Part shown: positions 38,127-46,526 of the stretch, one piece after another
How positions within the stretch are numbered: position 1 is the stretch's first letter
Layout of the letters: the number at the start of each line of letters is the position of its first letter
Assembly: GCA_963722575.1 (NCBI GenBank)
Contig: CAVRNR010000003.1
Location: 248,001 to 312,000 of the forward strand
Source: Fen-178 sp963722575
GTDB taxonomy: Bacteria > Acidobacteriota > Terriglobia > Bryobacterales > Bryobacteraceae
Length of the DNA: 64,000 nt
Direction: 5' to 3'
The notes under the pieces: model-generated
The model's input: only the letters and a program-made list of their open reading frames with translations
Databases searched by the model: none
Told to the model about the DNA's origin: nothing
Position numbers and translations under genes: made by a program

Positions 38127-39368
38127 GTGCGTCTGTCAATTGGGCTTCTGATCGTGGTTTGCCTCACCAAGGGCGTCCGCGCGCAGAAGGCTTTCACATG
38201 GCAGGAGATTCGCGACAAGTTCGAAGCTACGAACCCGACTTTGCAGGCCAGCCAGCTCGGCGTTGATGAAGCCAAGGCCCAGGAGACGACGGCTTACCTG
38301 CGGCCGAACCCGGATCTCACCACCACGCTCGATCAGCTCGACCCCTTCACGCCCAATCCTTATCGTCCGCTGGGCAACACCCTGCCGCTGATCTCGGCCA
38401 GCTACCTGCACGAGCGGCAGCACAAGCGGGAATTGCGGCTGGAGAGCGCTCAAAAGGGCACCGCCATCGCGGTGTCGCAACAAGCCGACCTGGAGAGGAC
38501 GCTGCTCTTCAGCTTGCGGAGTGCATTCGTTCAAACCCTGCAAGCCAAGGCGGTCCTGGCGCTGACCAGGGACAACCTGGCGTACTACGACGGGTTGCTG
38601 GTGGTGAGCCGCGACCGGTTCCAAGCCGGCGACATCGCACAAGTCGATTTGGACCGCCTGGAGTTACAGCGCGTCCAGTTCGAAGCCGACGTGCAGACCG
38701 CCGAAACCAATTTGCGAACGTCGAAGATCCAGCTTCTGACACTGATGAACGACCGGACGCCCGTTGAGCAATTCGACGTGGCGGGGCCGTTTGAATTTCC
38801 CGAACGCATTCTGCCATTGGAGGAGTTTCGCAACATCGCTGTGGAAGAGCGGCCGGATTTGAAGGCCGCCGCGCAAGCCGTCGACAAAGCCGAGACCGAC
38901 CACAAGCTGGCGGTGGCCGACGGGTCGACCGATCCCACCTTCGGCGTGGACATGGGGCGCAACCCTCCCATTCCGGCGTACATCGGTTTCAGCGTGACCA
39001 TCCCGCTGCGCATCTTCGATAAGAACCAGGGGGAGAAGGAGCGCACGGAACTGGACATCCACCGCAACGAACGGCTGCGGGAGGCTGCCCAGGCGCAGGT
39101 GTTCAGCGACGTGGATTCGGCTTATGCCATGGTCAACGGCAATCTGAACCTGCTGCGCCCGTATAAGGCGAAATACCTGCAACTGGCGGCCCAGGTTCGC
39201 GAGACCATTTCCTACTCCTATCAGCATGGCGGAGCGTCGCTGCTGGATTTTCTGAATGCGCAGAACGACTACCGCAGCGTCGAACTGAATTACCTGAACC
39301 TGATTGGTTCCTACATGACCGCCGCCAGCCAGTTGAATCTGGCGGTGGGCCGCGAGGCGATCCCATGA
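38127..39368 (+). CDS. TolC-family outer-membrane efflux protein
   Basis: 413 residues from a GTG at 38127, with GGAGG 6 bases ahead; a GTG 15 bases earlier would overlap that site. The signal peptide ends TKGVRAQ. Paired TolC repeats are visible (FTWQEIRDKFEATNPTLQASQLGVDEAKAQE; RPDLKAAAQAVDKAETDHKLA), with the QHGGASLLDFLNAQNDYRS motif near the end. It forms the outer-membrane channel for the pump encoded next; the stop overlaps the adaptor start as ATGA. Confidence 0.92.
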   Translation: MRLSIGLLIVVCLTKGVRAQKAFTWQEIRDKFEATNPTLQASQLGVDEAKAQETTAYLRPNPDLTTTLDQLDPFTPNPYRPLGNTLPLISASYLHERQHKRELRLESAQKGTAIAVSQQADLERTLLFSLRSAFVQTLQAKAVLALTRDNLAYYDGLLVVSRDRFQAGDIAQVDLDRLELQRVQFEADVQTAETNLRTSKIQLLTLMNDRTPVEQFDVAGPFEFPERILPLEEFRNIAVEERPDLKAAAQAVDKAETDHKLAVADGSTDPTFGVDMGRNPPIPAYIGFSVTIPLRIFDKNQGEKERTELDIHRNERLREAAQAQVFSDVDSAYAMVNGNLNLLRPYKAKYLQLAAQVRETISYSYQHGGASLLDFLNAQNDYRSVELNYLNLIGSYMTAASQLNLAVGREAIP

Positions 39369-40516
39369 AACGCGCCGTTCGCCGTAGGGGCGAGGCATGC
39401 CTCGCCCTCACCCTCGCCCTAGCGCTTCTCCTCGCCGGCTGCGGGGCCAAGGGGCAGCCGAATCCGGCGGCCGAGGCGCCGCCGGCGACCGAAGTCGAGC
39501 GCGAACAGGACGCCAACATGGTCCAGGTGGACCATCCGGAACAATTTCCGCTGGTCACGGCCAGCGCGCATGTCTCCGCGCCCGAGCTGAACGTGACCGG
39601 GGTGGTCGGCGCCGACGTATCCAGAAACGTGCCCGTGATCTCGCTGGCTTCCGGGCGCGTGGTGGACATTCGCGCACGGCTGGGCGACACGGTCGCCAAG
39701 GGGCAGCTCCTGATGCGGGTGGAGAGCGCGGACGTTTCCGGCGCGTTTTCCGACTACCGCAAAGCGCAGGCCGACGAAACTCTGGCGCGCGCGCAGCTCG
39801 ATCGCTCCAAGCTCCTGTACGACAAGGGAGCCATCGCGGCCAAAGACCTGGAAGTGGCCGAGGACACCGACGACAAGGCAAAGGTGGATGTCGAAACGGC
39901 ACTGGAGCATCTCAAGGTGCTGGGAGCGGACGCCGATCATCCGGCCTCGACAGTCGATATTTTCGCGCCCATTTCGGGGGTGATCGTGGAGCAGAACGTG
40001 ACGGCGGCGGCGGGCGTCAAGACCCTCGACAATTCGCCGAACCTGTTCACCATCGCCGATCTGTCCCGCGTCTGGATCGTGTGCGATGTGTACGAGAACG
40101 ACCTGGCGAATATCCGTCTGGGCGAATACGCGGACATCCATTTGAACGCTTATCCGGGCAGGGTCTTCGAAGCGCGCGTCGGCAACATTGGTCCGACGCT
40201 CGACCCGAACATCCGCACGGCTAAGGTGCGGCTCGAAGTGGAAAACCCGGGGCTGATGCGCCTGGGCATGTTCGTCACGGCCACGTTCCACGGCCAGCAG
40301 AAGGAGACGCGCGCGCTGGTTCCGGCCTCCGCGGTGCTGCACCTGCACGACCGCGACTGGGTCTACACGCCGGCCGGCGGGAACACGTTCCGGCGCGTGG
40401 AGGTGACGGGCGGGAAGACGATCGCTCCCAACATGCAGGAAATCGTGACGGGCATCGCGCCGGGGGACCGCGTGGTTTCGAACGCGCTGGTCTTAGAGAA
40501 CACGGCGGAGCAATAG
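39365..40516 (+). CDS. RND efflux periplasmic adaptor (CusB/CzcB-like lipoprotein)
   Basis: 383 residues. A lipobox (LLLAGC) at about residues 21-26 predicts a lipid-anchored protein. The lipoyl-like half-motif VPVISLASGRVVDIRARLGDTVAKGQLLMRV and its partner VDIFAPISGVIVEQNV flank a helical hairpin, followed by the beta-barrel (LFTIADLSRVWIVCDVYENDLANI). It links the inner-membrane pump to TolC. The signal-peptide codons include a perfect 20-bp palindrome (39388-39407). Confidence 0.92.
   Translation: MKRAVRRRGEACLALTLALALLLAGCGAKGQPNPAAEAPPATEVEREQDANMVQVDHPEQFPLVTASAHVSAPELNVTGVVGADVSRNVPVISLASGRVVDIRARLGDTVAKGQLLMRVESADVSGAFSDYRKAQADETLARAQLDRSKLLYDKGAIAAKDLEVAEDTDDKAKVDVETALEHLKVLGADADHPASTVDIFAPISGVIVEQNVTAAAGVKTLDNSPNLFTIADLSRVWIVCDVYENDLANIRLGEYADIHLNAYPGRVFEARVGNIGPTLDPNIRTAKVRLEVENPGLMRLGMFVTATFHGQQKETRALVPASAVLHLHDRDWVYTPAGGNTFRRVEVTGGKTIAPNMQEIVTGIAPGDRVVSNALVLENTAEQ
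39388..39407. repeat. 20-bp perfect palindrome inside the adaptor signal-peptide codons
   Basis: GGGCGAGGCATGCCTCGCCC reads identically on both strands and lies at codons 8-15 of the adaptor gene. Similar GC-rich palindromes with a central GCATGC or GCGTGC occur in intergenic DNA of this window (26471-26518, 34857-34876). Confidence 0.7.
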
Positions 40517-40519
40517 CCC

Positions 40520-43500
40520 ATGATCCGCGCCCTGGTCGACTACGCGCTCAACAACCGCCTGATGGTGATGGCGGCGGCCATTCTATTGCTGGTCTGGGGC
40601 GCTATTTCGTTTCACAATCTGCCCGTGGAAGCGTATCCCGACGTGGCCAACAACTACGTGCAGGTAATCACGCAATGGCCGGGCCGGGCCGCCGAGGAAG
40701 TGGAGCAGCAGGTCACCATTCCCATCGAGATCGCGATGAACGGGATTCCGCACCTGGACCATCTGCGGTCCACGTCGCTCTTTGGGCTCTCGAGCGTGAT
40801 GCTGATTTTCGACGACCAGTCGGAGAATGACTGGAACCGGCAGAAAGTGCTGGAGCGGATCTCCACGGCGACGCTTCCGAACGGCCTTCAGCCACAGATC
40901 GGAACGGATTACAGTCCGGTCGGCCAGATCTATTGGTACACGCTGAAGAGCACCAATCCTCAATACGATTTGATGGAGCTGAAGTCGCTCGAGGACTGGG
41001 TGCTGGAAAAGCAGTTCAAATCCGTTCCCGACGTGGTGGACGTGTCGAGCTTCGGAGGCATCACCAAGGAGTACCAGGTAAGCATCGATCCGGACAAGCT
41101 GGTGTCCTACGGGCTGAGCATCGGGCAAGTCGAGCAGCAGCTCGCCAATAACAACGTGAACGCCGGCGGCAGCTTTGTGGAAGCCGGCCTGCAGCAGATC
41201 GACGTGCGCGCCATCGGGCAGGTCAAGACCGTTCGCGACATCGAGGATACCGTTGTCAAGACGCAAGGCGGGACGCCGGTCCGGGTCAAAGACATCGGGA
41301 CGGTGGCGCAGGGTCCCAAGATCCGCCTGGGCCAGATCGGGAAGGCGATTCATCGGGCCGATGGCAAGATCATCGACAACGGCGACGTGGTGGAAGGCAT
41401 CGTATTGTTGCGCAAAGGCGCCAACTCGGATTCGACTCTGGACGCCATTCACGATAAGGTCCAGGAGCTGAATGAACGCATCCTGCCTCCCGGCGTGAAG
41501 GTTGTTCCGTTTCTCGACCGCAGCGACCTGGTTCATTTGACCACGCACACGGTGCTGCACAACCTGACCGAGGGAATTCTGCTGGTGGCGATCATCCTCT
41601 TCATGTTTCTGGGGAATGCCCGAGGCGCGCTGATCGTGGCGCTGACCATCCCGTTCTCGCTGTTGTTCGCCTGCATCTGCCTCAGCCTGATCAAGGTACC
41701 GGCGAACCTGCTGTCGCTGGGCGCGCTGGATTTCGGAATGGTGGTGGAAGGCGCGGTGGTGATGGTGGAGAACATCGTGCGGTACCTGGGGCGCCGGCGC
41801 GAGGCGGGAACGGCGCTGGGCTCCATACGCGAAGCCGCGCACGAGGTGCAGAGGCCGGTGTTCTACTCCATCGGCATCATCATCACGGCGTATCTGCCCA
41901 TCTTCACGCTGCAACGCGTGGAGGGGCGCCTGTTCAAGCCCATGGCCTGGACGGTATCGTTCGCGCTGCTGGGGTCGCTGCTGTTTTCGATGATCGTGGC
42001 GCCGGTGGTTTCCAGTCTCTTTTTCGGCAAGCACGTTCGCGAGTGGCACAACCCGGCGATGGTCCGGATTACACAGGCGTACCGCTGGGCGCTTCACTTG
42101 GCCATCCGGCTTCGCTGGGTAACCCTGGCGGTGGCGGCGGGGGCGGTGGCCATCTCGTGGTACCTCACCACCAGCGGCATCATCGGCTCCGAGTTCCTGC
42201 CGCACCTCGACGAGGGCGCCATCTGGGCGCGTGCCACGCTGGCGCCGAGCACCGGACCTACCGAAGGCGCGCGCGTCATGGACCAGGCGCGGGTGATTTT
42301 CGCATCGTTTCCCGAGGTGACCCAGGTGGTCAGCCAGGTGGGACGCCCCGACGATGGAACGGATACCACCGGCTTTTTCAACACGGAATACTTTGTCGAT
42401 CTCAAGCCCAAGGCCCAGTGGCGGCCCGTCTTCCAGCAGAACAAAGAGGAACTGATCGCCGCCATGGACCGGGAACTGGAGAAAATGCCGGGCACGTTAT
42501 GGAATTTCTCCCAGCCCATCGCGGACAACATGGAGGAGGCGGTGAGCGGAGTGAAAGGCCAGCTTGCCATCAAGGTTTACGGCGACGACCTGAAGGTGCT
42601 GGAAGCCAAGGGCGAGGAAATCGTCAATGTCATGCGCACGGTGCGGGGCATCGCGGACCTCGGCTTGTTTCGCGTGATCGGCCAGCCCAACCTGGAGTTC
42701 ACGGTGGACCGCGCGCGGGCGGCCCGCTATGGAATCAACGTGGCCGACGTTCAGGACGCGATTGAGACCGCCGTCGGAGGGAAGGCCGTGACCCAGGTGC
42801 TCCAGGGCGAGCAACGCTACGACCTGGTGGTGCGGTACCAGGCGCCCTACCGGGGCACCAAAGAGGCGATTGAGAACATCCGCCTGGTGAGCCCTTCGGG
42901 GGAGCGCGTTTCGCTGGCGCAGCTTGCCGGTGTCGAGGTGCTGGATGGCGCATCGGAGATCTATCGGGAAGCCAATTCGCGCTACGTGGCCATCAAGTAC
43001 AGCGTGCCCGTTCGCGACCTGGGAAGCACGGTGGAGGAGGCCATGAGCAAGGTGAACCGGCTGGTGAAACTGCCCACGGGTTACCACATCGATTGGGCGG
43101 GCGAGTACGAGAGCCAGAAGCGATCGTCAAGGCGGCTCATGATTGTGCTGCCGGTCACCATTCTGGTGATCTGCCTGATTCTCTACACCATGTTCCAGGA
43201 TTTCAAGTGGGTGATGCTGATTCTGGCCAACGTGGCGATGGCGCCGATTGGCGGCCTGGTGGCGCTGCTGATCACGCATACGCACTTCAGCGTTTCCTCC
43301 GGCGTGGGATTCCTGGCGCTGTTCGGGGTCGCGGTGCAGACCGGCGTCATCATGCTGGAATACATCAACCAGTTGCGCGCGCGGGGCGAAGCGATCCTGA
43401 GCGCGGCCGTCAACGGATCGGTCGAACGGCTGCGCCCCATCATGATGACCATGCTGGTGGCCAGCGTGGGGTTGCTGCCGGCGGCGATGTCGCGCGGCAT

Positions 43501-43657
43501 TGGCTCGGATTCGCAGCGGCCGTTTGCGATTGTGATCGTGGGCGGGTTGATGGCGGCGCTGATCCTGGGCATCTTCCTGTTGCCGACGCTGTACGTATGG
43601 GTAGCCGGCGAGCGCGACGTGCTGCCGGCGGCGGAGGTGAAGGCGGAGGAGGAATAG
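40520..43657 (+). CDS. CzcA/CusA-like RND efflux pump
   Basis: 1045 residues, standard HME-RND length, with the paired 6-TM arrangement and large periplasmic loops. LPVEAYPDVANNYVQVITQWPGRAAEEVEQQVTIPIE is typical. The proton-relay helix reads LDFGMVVEGAVVMVEN: D404 and E417 match the family, but the middle acidic residue, normally Asp in CzcA, is Glu410. It starts 3 bases after the adaptor stop and completes a tripartite operon. Metal substrate (Zn, Co, Cd, Ni, Cu or Ag) or a non-metal substrate cannot be told from the sequence. Confidence 0.92.
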   Translation: MIRALVDYALNNRLMVMAAAILLLVWGAISFHNLPVEAYPDVANNYVQVITQWPGRAAEEVEQQVTIPIEIAMNGIPHLDHLRSTSLFGLSSVMLIFDDQSENDWNRQKVLERISTATLPNGLQPQIGTDYSPVGQIYWYTLKSTNPQYDLMELKSLEDWVLEKQFKSVPDVVDVSSFGGITKEYQVSIDPDKLVSYGLSIGQVEQQLANNNVNAGGSFVEAGLQQIDVRAIGQVKTVRDIEDTVVKTQGGTPVRVKDIGTVAQGPKIRLGQIGKAIHRADGKIIDNGDVVEGIVLLRKGANSDSTLDAIHDKVQELNERILPPGVKVVPFLDRSDLVHLTTHTVLHNLTEGILLVAIILFMFLGNARGALIVALTIPFSLLFACICLSLIKVPANLLSLGALDFGMVVEGAVVMVENIVRYLGRRREAGTALGSIREAAHEVQRPVFYSIGIIITAYLPIFTLQRVEGRLFKPMAWTVSFALLGSLLFSMIVAPVVSSLFFGKHVREWHNPAMVRITQAYRWALHLAIRLRWVTLAVAAGAVAISWYLTTSGIIGSEFLPHLDEGAIWARATLAPSTGPTEGARVMDQARVIFASFPEVTQVVSQVGRPDDGTDTTGFFNTEYFVDLKPKAQWRPVFQQNKEELIAAMDRELEKMPGTLWNFSQPIADNMEEAVSGVKGQLAIKVYGDDLKVLEAKGEEIVNVMRTVRGIADLGLFRVIGQPNLEFTVDRARAARYGINVADVQDAIETAVGGKAVTQVLQGEQRYDLVVRYQAPYRGTKEAIENIRLVSPSGERVSLAQLAGVEVLDGASEIYREANSRYVAIKYSVPVRDLGSTVEEAMSKVNRLVKLPTGYHIDWAGEYESQKRSSRRLMIVLPVTILVICLILYTMFQDFKWVMLILANVAMAPIGGLVALLITHTHFSVSSGVGFLALFGVAVQTGVIMLEYINQLRARGEAILSAAVNGSVERLRPIMMTMLVASVGLLPAAMSRGIGSDSQRPFAIVIVGGLMAALILGIFLLPTLYVWVAGERDVLPAAEVKAEEE

Positions 43658-43683
43658 CAAGGCAGGCGGCGCCGCGATTCGCC

Positions 43684-44565
43684 CTAATCCCCGGAGCCAG
43701 ACTTCACATTCCCGAATTGGGGGCCGCCAGTCCGGCATGAGATGAGCTGTTCCGGCCGCCGGGTCAGTGAATCGACCGCATCGCGGGTCTGGCGGAGCGA
43801 AGTCACCAGCGAATCGATGGAGAGATGGTTCACCACCGGATTCACCATCCATCGAAGCGAAAGCGGGATGTCGCGGGTCAGGGCGATGGCCTCCAGCTCG
43901 AGATATACTCCTCCATCCCGCTCCTCATATCTGGCGATGCTGTGCATCCGCCAGATGAAGCCGTTTCCCTGGCCGGGCGCCAGGAATCGCTCGTCGTTCT
44001 GCCCGTAGCTTTCGATTTCCCGCACCATCGTCGTATTGGCGATGCTGTATCCGCGGCGCCCGTCGAGCGCGAAATCGTGGGCCTGGTACTGTCCCTCGAT
44101 GGCCGCGTTCACGAACAGAATCTTGTGCTGCCACACCATGGAGAACTTCTGATCCGTCTCGGTACAGGCGAGCACCTTCGAATCGGCAACGACTGGTTTG
44201 TAGAATTCTTTGTACCGGTTGTAGTCGTGAACCACGGCAAGCAGCCCTTCGATGGTAGCGTTGGGGATGAAAGTCGCCCCGATCCAGTGGTGGATGAGCC
44301 CGCCCGCCACGCTTTGGGTTCCACGCCCGGTAAGCGGGGCAAACAGAATCTCACCACGCCGGAGACGCAGTCTCCGGCCCGGCGCTTCATCCGTCCATGA
44401 AAACGGAAGTTCGCCATCCAGGCGCGAATGCATGCGTGAGTCGGCGTTCAAAATGTAGGCGTCCCACGCCTTGAGGGTGCCGGGCTGCAATTCAATTGCG
44501 CTCAATAGTCCCGGAACGCCCGCTGCCAATAGTGCGAATTCAAGTGCGATTCTTGCGGCCTTCAT
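43684..44565 (-). CDS. Secreted START/SRPBCC-like hypothetical protein
   Basis: 293 residues with a signal peptide (IALEFALLAAGVPGLLSA). The centre (IGATFIPNATIEGLLAVVHDYNRYKEFYKPVVADSKVL) resembles the start of SRPBCC/START-type lipid-binding domains, as does the final helix (VVNHLSIDSLVTSLRQTRDAV). A periplasmic lipid or small-molecule binder is plausible but unproven. It is divergent from the TPR gene across a 251-base gap with a long palindrome. Confidence 0.65.
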   Translation of the reverse strand: MKAARIALEFALLAAGVPGLLSAIELQPGTLKAWDAYILNADSRMHSRLDGELPFSWTDEAPGRRLRLRRGEILFAPLTGRGTQSVAGGLIHHWIGATFIPNATIEGLLAVVHDYNRYKEFYKPVVADSKVLACTETDQKFSMVWQHKILFVNAAIEGQYQAHDFALDGRRGYSIANTTMVREIESYGQNDERFLAPGQGNGFIWRMHSIARYEERDGGVYLELEAIALTRDIPLSLRWMVNPVVNHLSIDSLVTSLRQTRDAVDSLTRRPEQLISCRTGGPQFGNVKSGSGD

Positions 44566-44687
44566 CGCTCGCCTCCTGTGTGCGAACTGCGTAATACCTT
44601 AGGGCACTTGGCTGGCCAGAGCGGGGTGTCTCGATTTGGTTGGAGCGATGGCAGTTACACGTTGGCCGGCAGCCTGCCCGGGGCCCG

Positions 44688-44728
44688 TGCTGCCAACATT
44701 CCGGTAAGTTACCGGCATGTTGGCAGCA
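44688..44728. promoter_or_regulatory. 41-bp two-layer palindrome between divergent genes
   Basis: Outer 12-bp arms (44688-44699 and 44717-44728) and inner 7-bp arms (44701-44707 and 44709-44715) share one centre at 44708, with single non-pairing bases between layers. It lies about 120 bases from the minus-strand gene start and 90 bases from the TPR gene start. It may be an operator for both genes or a cruciform/hairpin element. I see no second copy. Confidence 0.6.
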
Positions 44729-44816
44729 AGCGGCGGCCAGATTGGCGCGGCGGCATCGCAACGTCTCCGCTTTCAACGGAATACGACGGCTGGAAGAATG
44801 GCCCGCCAAGTGTCCT

Positions 44817-45701
44817 ATGAACGGTATGAGGCGCAATGGATTGTCGAGAATCGGGATGCCAGGCCTGGCAGTGGTGCTTTCCATCGCCGCGGTTGCCCGT
44901 GCGGCGAGCACCGATCTGGAACAAGCGGAAGAAGAGTATCGGCGTACGGATTACAAAGCGGCCCTCAACACTCTGCTGTCTGTCTCCCCAAAGGACGCGG
45001 CAGTCTACGCGTCGATCGGCAAGGCCTATTACATGGATGGCCAGTACAAGAACGCCAGCGGCTATTTGGAAAAGGCCGTGGCTGAAGATCCCGGGAATTC
45101 CCGTTACTACGATTGGCTGGGCAGAGCCTATGGCCGGCGCGCTGAAGAGTCCAGTTTTCTTACGGCTCTTCCGTATGCCAACAAGACGCGCGATTCATTC
45201 GAGAAGGCCGTGGCTCTCGACCCGGTGAATCTGGAAGCGCTGGGCGATCTCTTCGAGTACTACCTCCAGGCTCCCGGCATCGTTGGAGGAGGGGTCGATA
45301 AGGCGGAAGGCGTGGCCGCCCGGATCGGCCGGCTGAGCGAGGCCGAATCTCACTACGCGCTCGCCCGGCTTGCCCAGAAACGCAAGGACCTTCGGGTGGC
45401 CGAGCGAGAGTTCCGCGGGGCTATGCAGGTCGCGCCGGGCGATATCGGCCGTGTGATCGACCTGGCGGTGTTTCTGTCCCAGCTTGGCCACTACGAGGAA
45501 AGCGACGCGCTCTTTGGCAGGGCCGCTCAAATCGAACCGGATTCGCCCAAGCTGATGTTCGCGCGCGCCGCCGCGTATATCCAGAGCGGGCGGAACCTCG
45601 AAGAAGCGAGGATGCTGCTCCGCCAGTACGCCGGATCGCGGATTACGCCCGACGATCCGCCCCGCTCTGAAGTTTCAAGGCTGCTCAAGATGTCACGGTA
45701 G
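44817..45701 (+). CDS. Exported TPR-repeat protein
   Basis: 294 residues from the ATG at 44817 (an ATG at 44826 is equally possible). The signal-like stretch is MPGLAVVLSIAAVARAAS. At least four TPR-like units follow (YRRTDYKAALNTLL; YYMDGQYKNASGYLEKAVAEDP; FEKAVALDPVNLEALGDLFEYYL; FGRAAQIEPDSPKLMFARAAAYIQSGRNLEEARMLL). It is a protein-protein scaffold in the periplasm. Next gene begins 6 bases after its stop. Confidence 0.8.
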   Translation: MNGMRRNGLSRIGMPGLAVVLSIAAVARAASTDLEQAEEEYRRTDYKAALNTLLSVSPKDAAVYASIGKAYYMDGQYKNASGYLEKAVAEDPGNSRYYDWLGRAYGRRAEESSFLTALPYANKTRDSFEKAVALDPVNLEALGDLFEYYLQAPGIVGGGVDKAEGVAARIGRLSEAESHYALARLAQKRKDLRVAEREFRGAMQVAPGDIGRVIDLAVFLSQLGHYEESDALFGRAAQIEPDSPKLMFARAAAYIQSGRNLEEARMLLRQYAGSRITPDDPPRSEVSRLLKMSR

Positions 45702-45707
45702 GGTGGT

Positions 45708-46526
45708 ATGGGACCGAATGAGATGGAGCCGGCCGTTCTGCTGGGCATGCTGCTACAGGGGGCACTGTGGGCTGGCGGCGCGGGTGAACCGGGAATCGCG
45801 GCAGCCAATCCGGCGCCCAATCCGGAGTTGGCTCTGGCCCGCTATCTGGCGGCGCCTTCGCAGGCTCCGGCTTGGGCCACGGCGACGATCGATATCCAGG
45901 CGTCCATTCCCAGGCTGGCCGAACACGGCCATCTCCGGGCGATTCGCCGGAGTCCAAAGGACACCCCAGGGGGCGCCCCGCGGTTCGGCCGGCCGGAATA
46001 CCAGGTTCTCGAAATGGAAGGCGACCGCACCGTGCGGCAACAGGTAATTGCACGGTACCTTTCCGCCGAGGTGGAGGCGGCTGCGTGGCCGCCTGCCTCC
46101 GTCGCAATCACGCCCGCGAATTACCGCTTTCGATACCGGGGTTCCATCGCCAACGGCGGAACACTCGCATACATCTTTGAAATCAACCCGAAAAAGAAGC
46201 GGAGCGGGTTGATCCGGGGCGAACTATGGATTGACAGCGCCAGTGGTCTGGTCCTGCGACAAAGCGGCTATCTGGTTCGCAGTCCTTCGATATTTGTCCG
46301 GCGTGTCGAGATGACTCGCGATACGGCTGTTCGCGACGGGGTAGCATATGAGCGGACCACGCGCCTGGAGATCGACACGCGCCTGGTTGGTCGCGCGGAG
46401 ATGACGATCACGGAGCGCCCCTATTCGCCGGCCGTGGGCGACGCAACAGGTATCTGCCAGCCCAGCTATGCGTCCGTTTCGCGTGGATGCGTTTTGCGGA
46501 TTCCGAGCTTGTCCATCCGGAATTGA
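45708..46526 (+). CDS. Exported hypothetical protein
   Basis: 272 residues. A hydrophobic N-terminus (AVLLGMLLQGALWAGGAG) suggests export. The later part (YRFRYRGSIANGGTLAYIFEINPKKKRSGLIRGELWIDSASGLVLRQSGYLV) has the alternating pattern of LolA/LolB-like beta-barrels that bind lipid, but I cannot assign it. It follows the TPR gene closely, and its last 61 bases overlap the convergent sigma-54 activator, so its C-terminus may be read from a frame under other constraints. Confidence 0.6.
   Translation: MGPNEMEPAVLLGMLLQGALWAGGAGEPGIAAANPAPNPELALARYLAAPSQAPAWATATIDIQASIPRLAEHGHLRAIRRSPKDTPGGAPRFGRPEYQVLEMEGDRTVRQQVIARYLSAEVEAAAWPPASVAITPANYRFRYRGSIANGGTLAYIFEINPKKKRSGLIRGELWIDSASGLVLRQSGYLVRSPSIFVRRVEMTRDTAVRDGVAYERTTRLEIDTRLVGRAEMTITERPYSPAVGDATGICQPSYASVSRGCVLRIPSLSIRN

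Noticed and set aside
40583..42205. 540-codon minus-strand open frame
   Set aside because: Antisense shadow of the RND pump, with no recognisable protein features.
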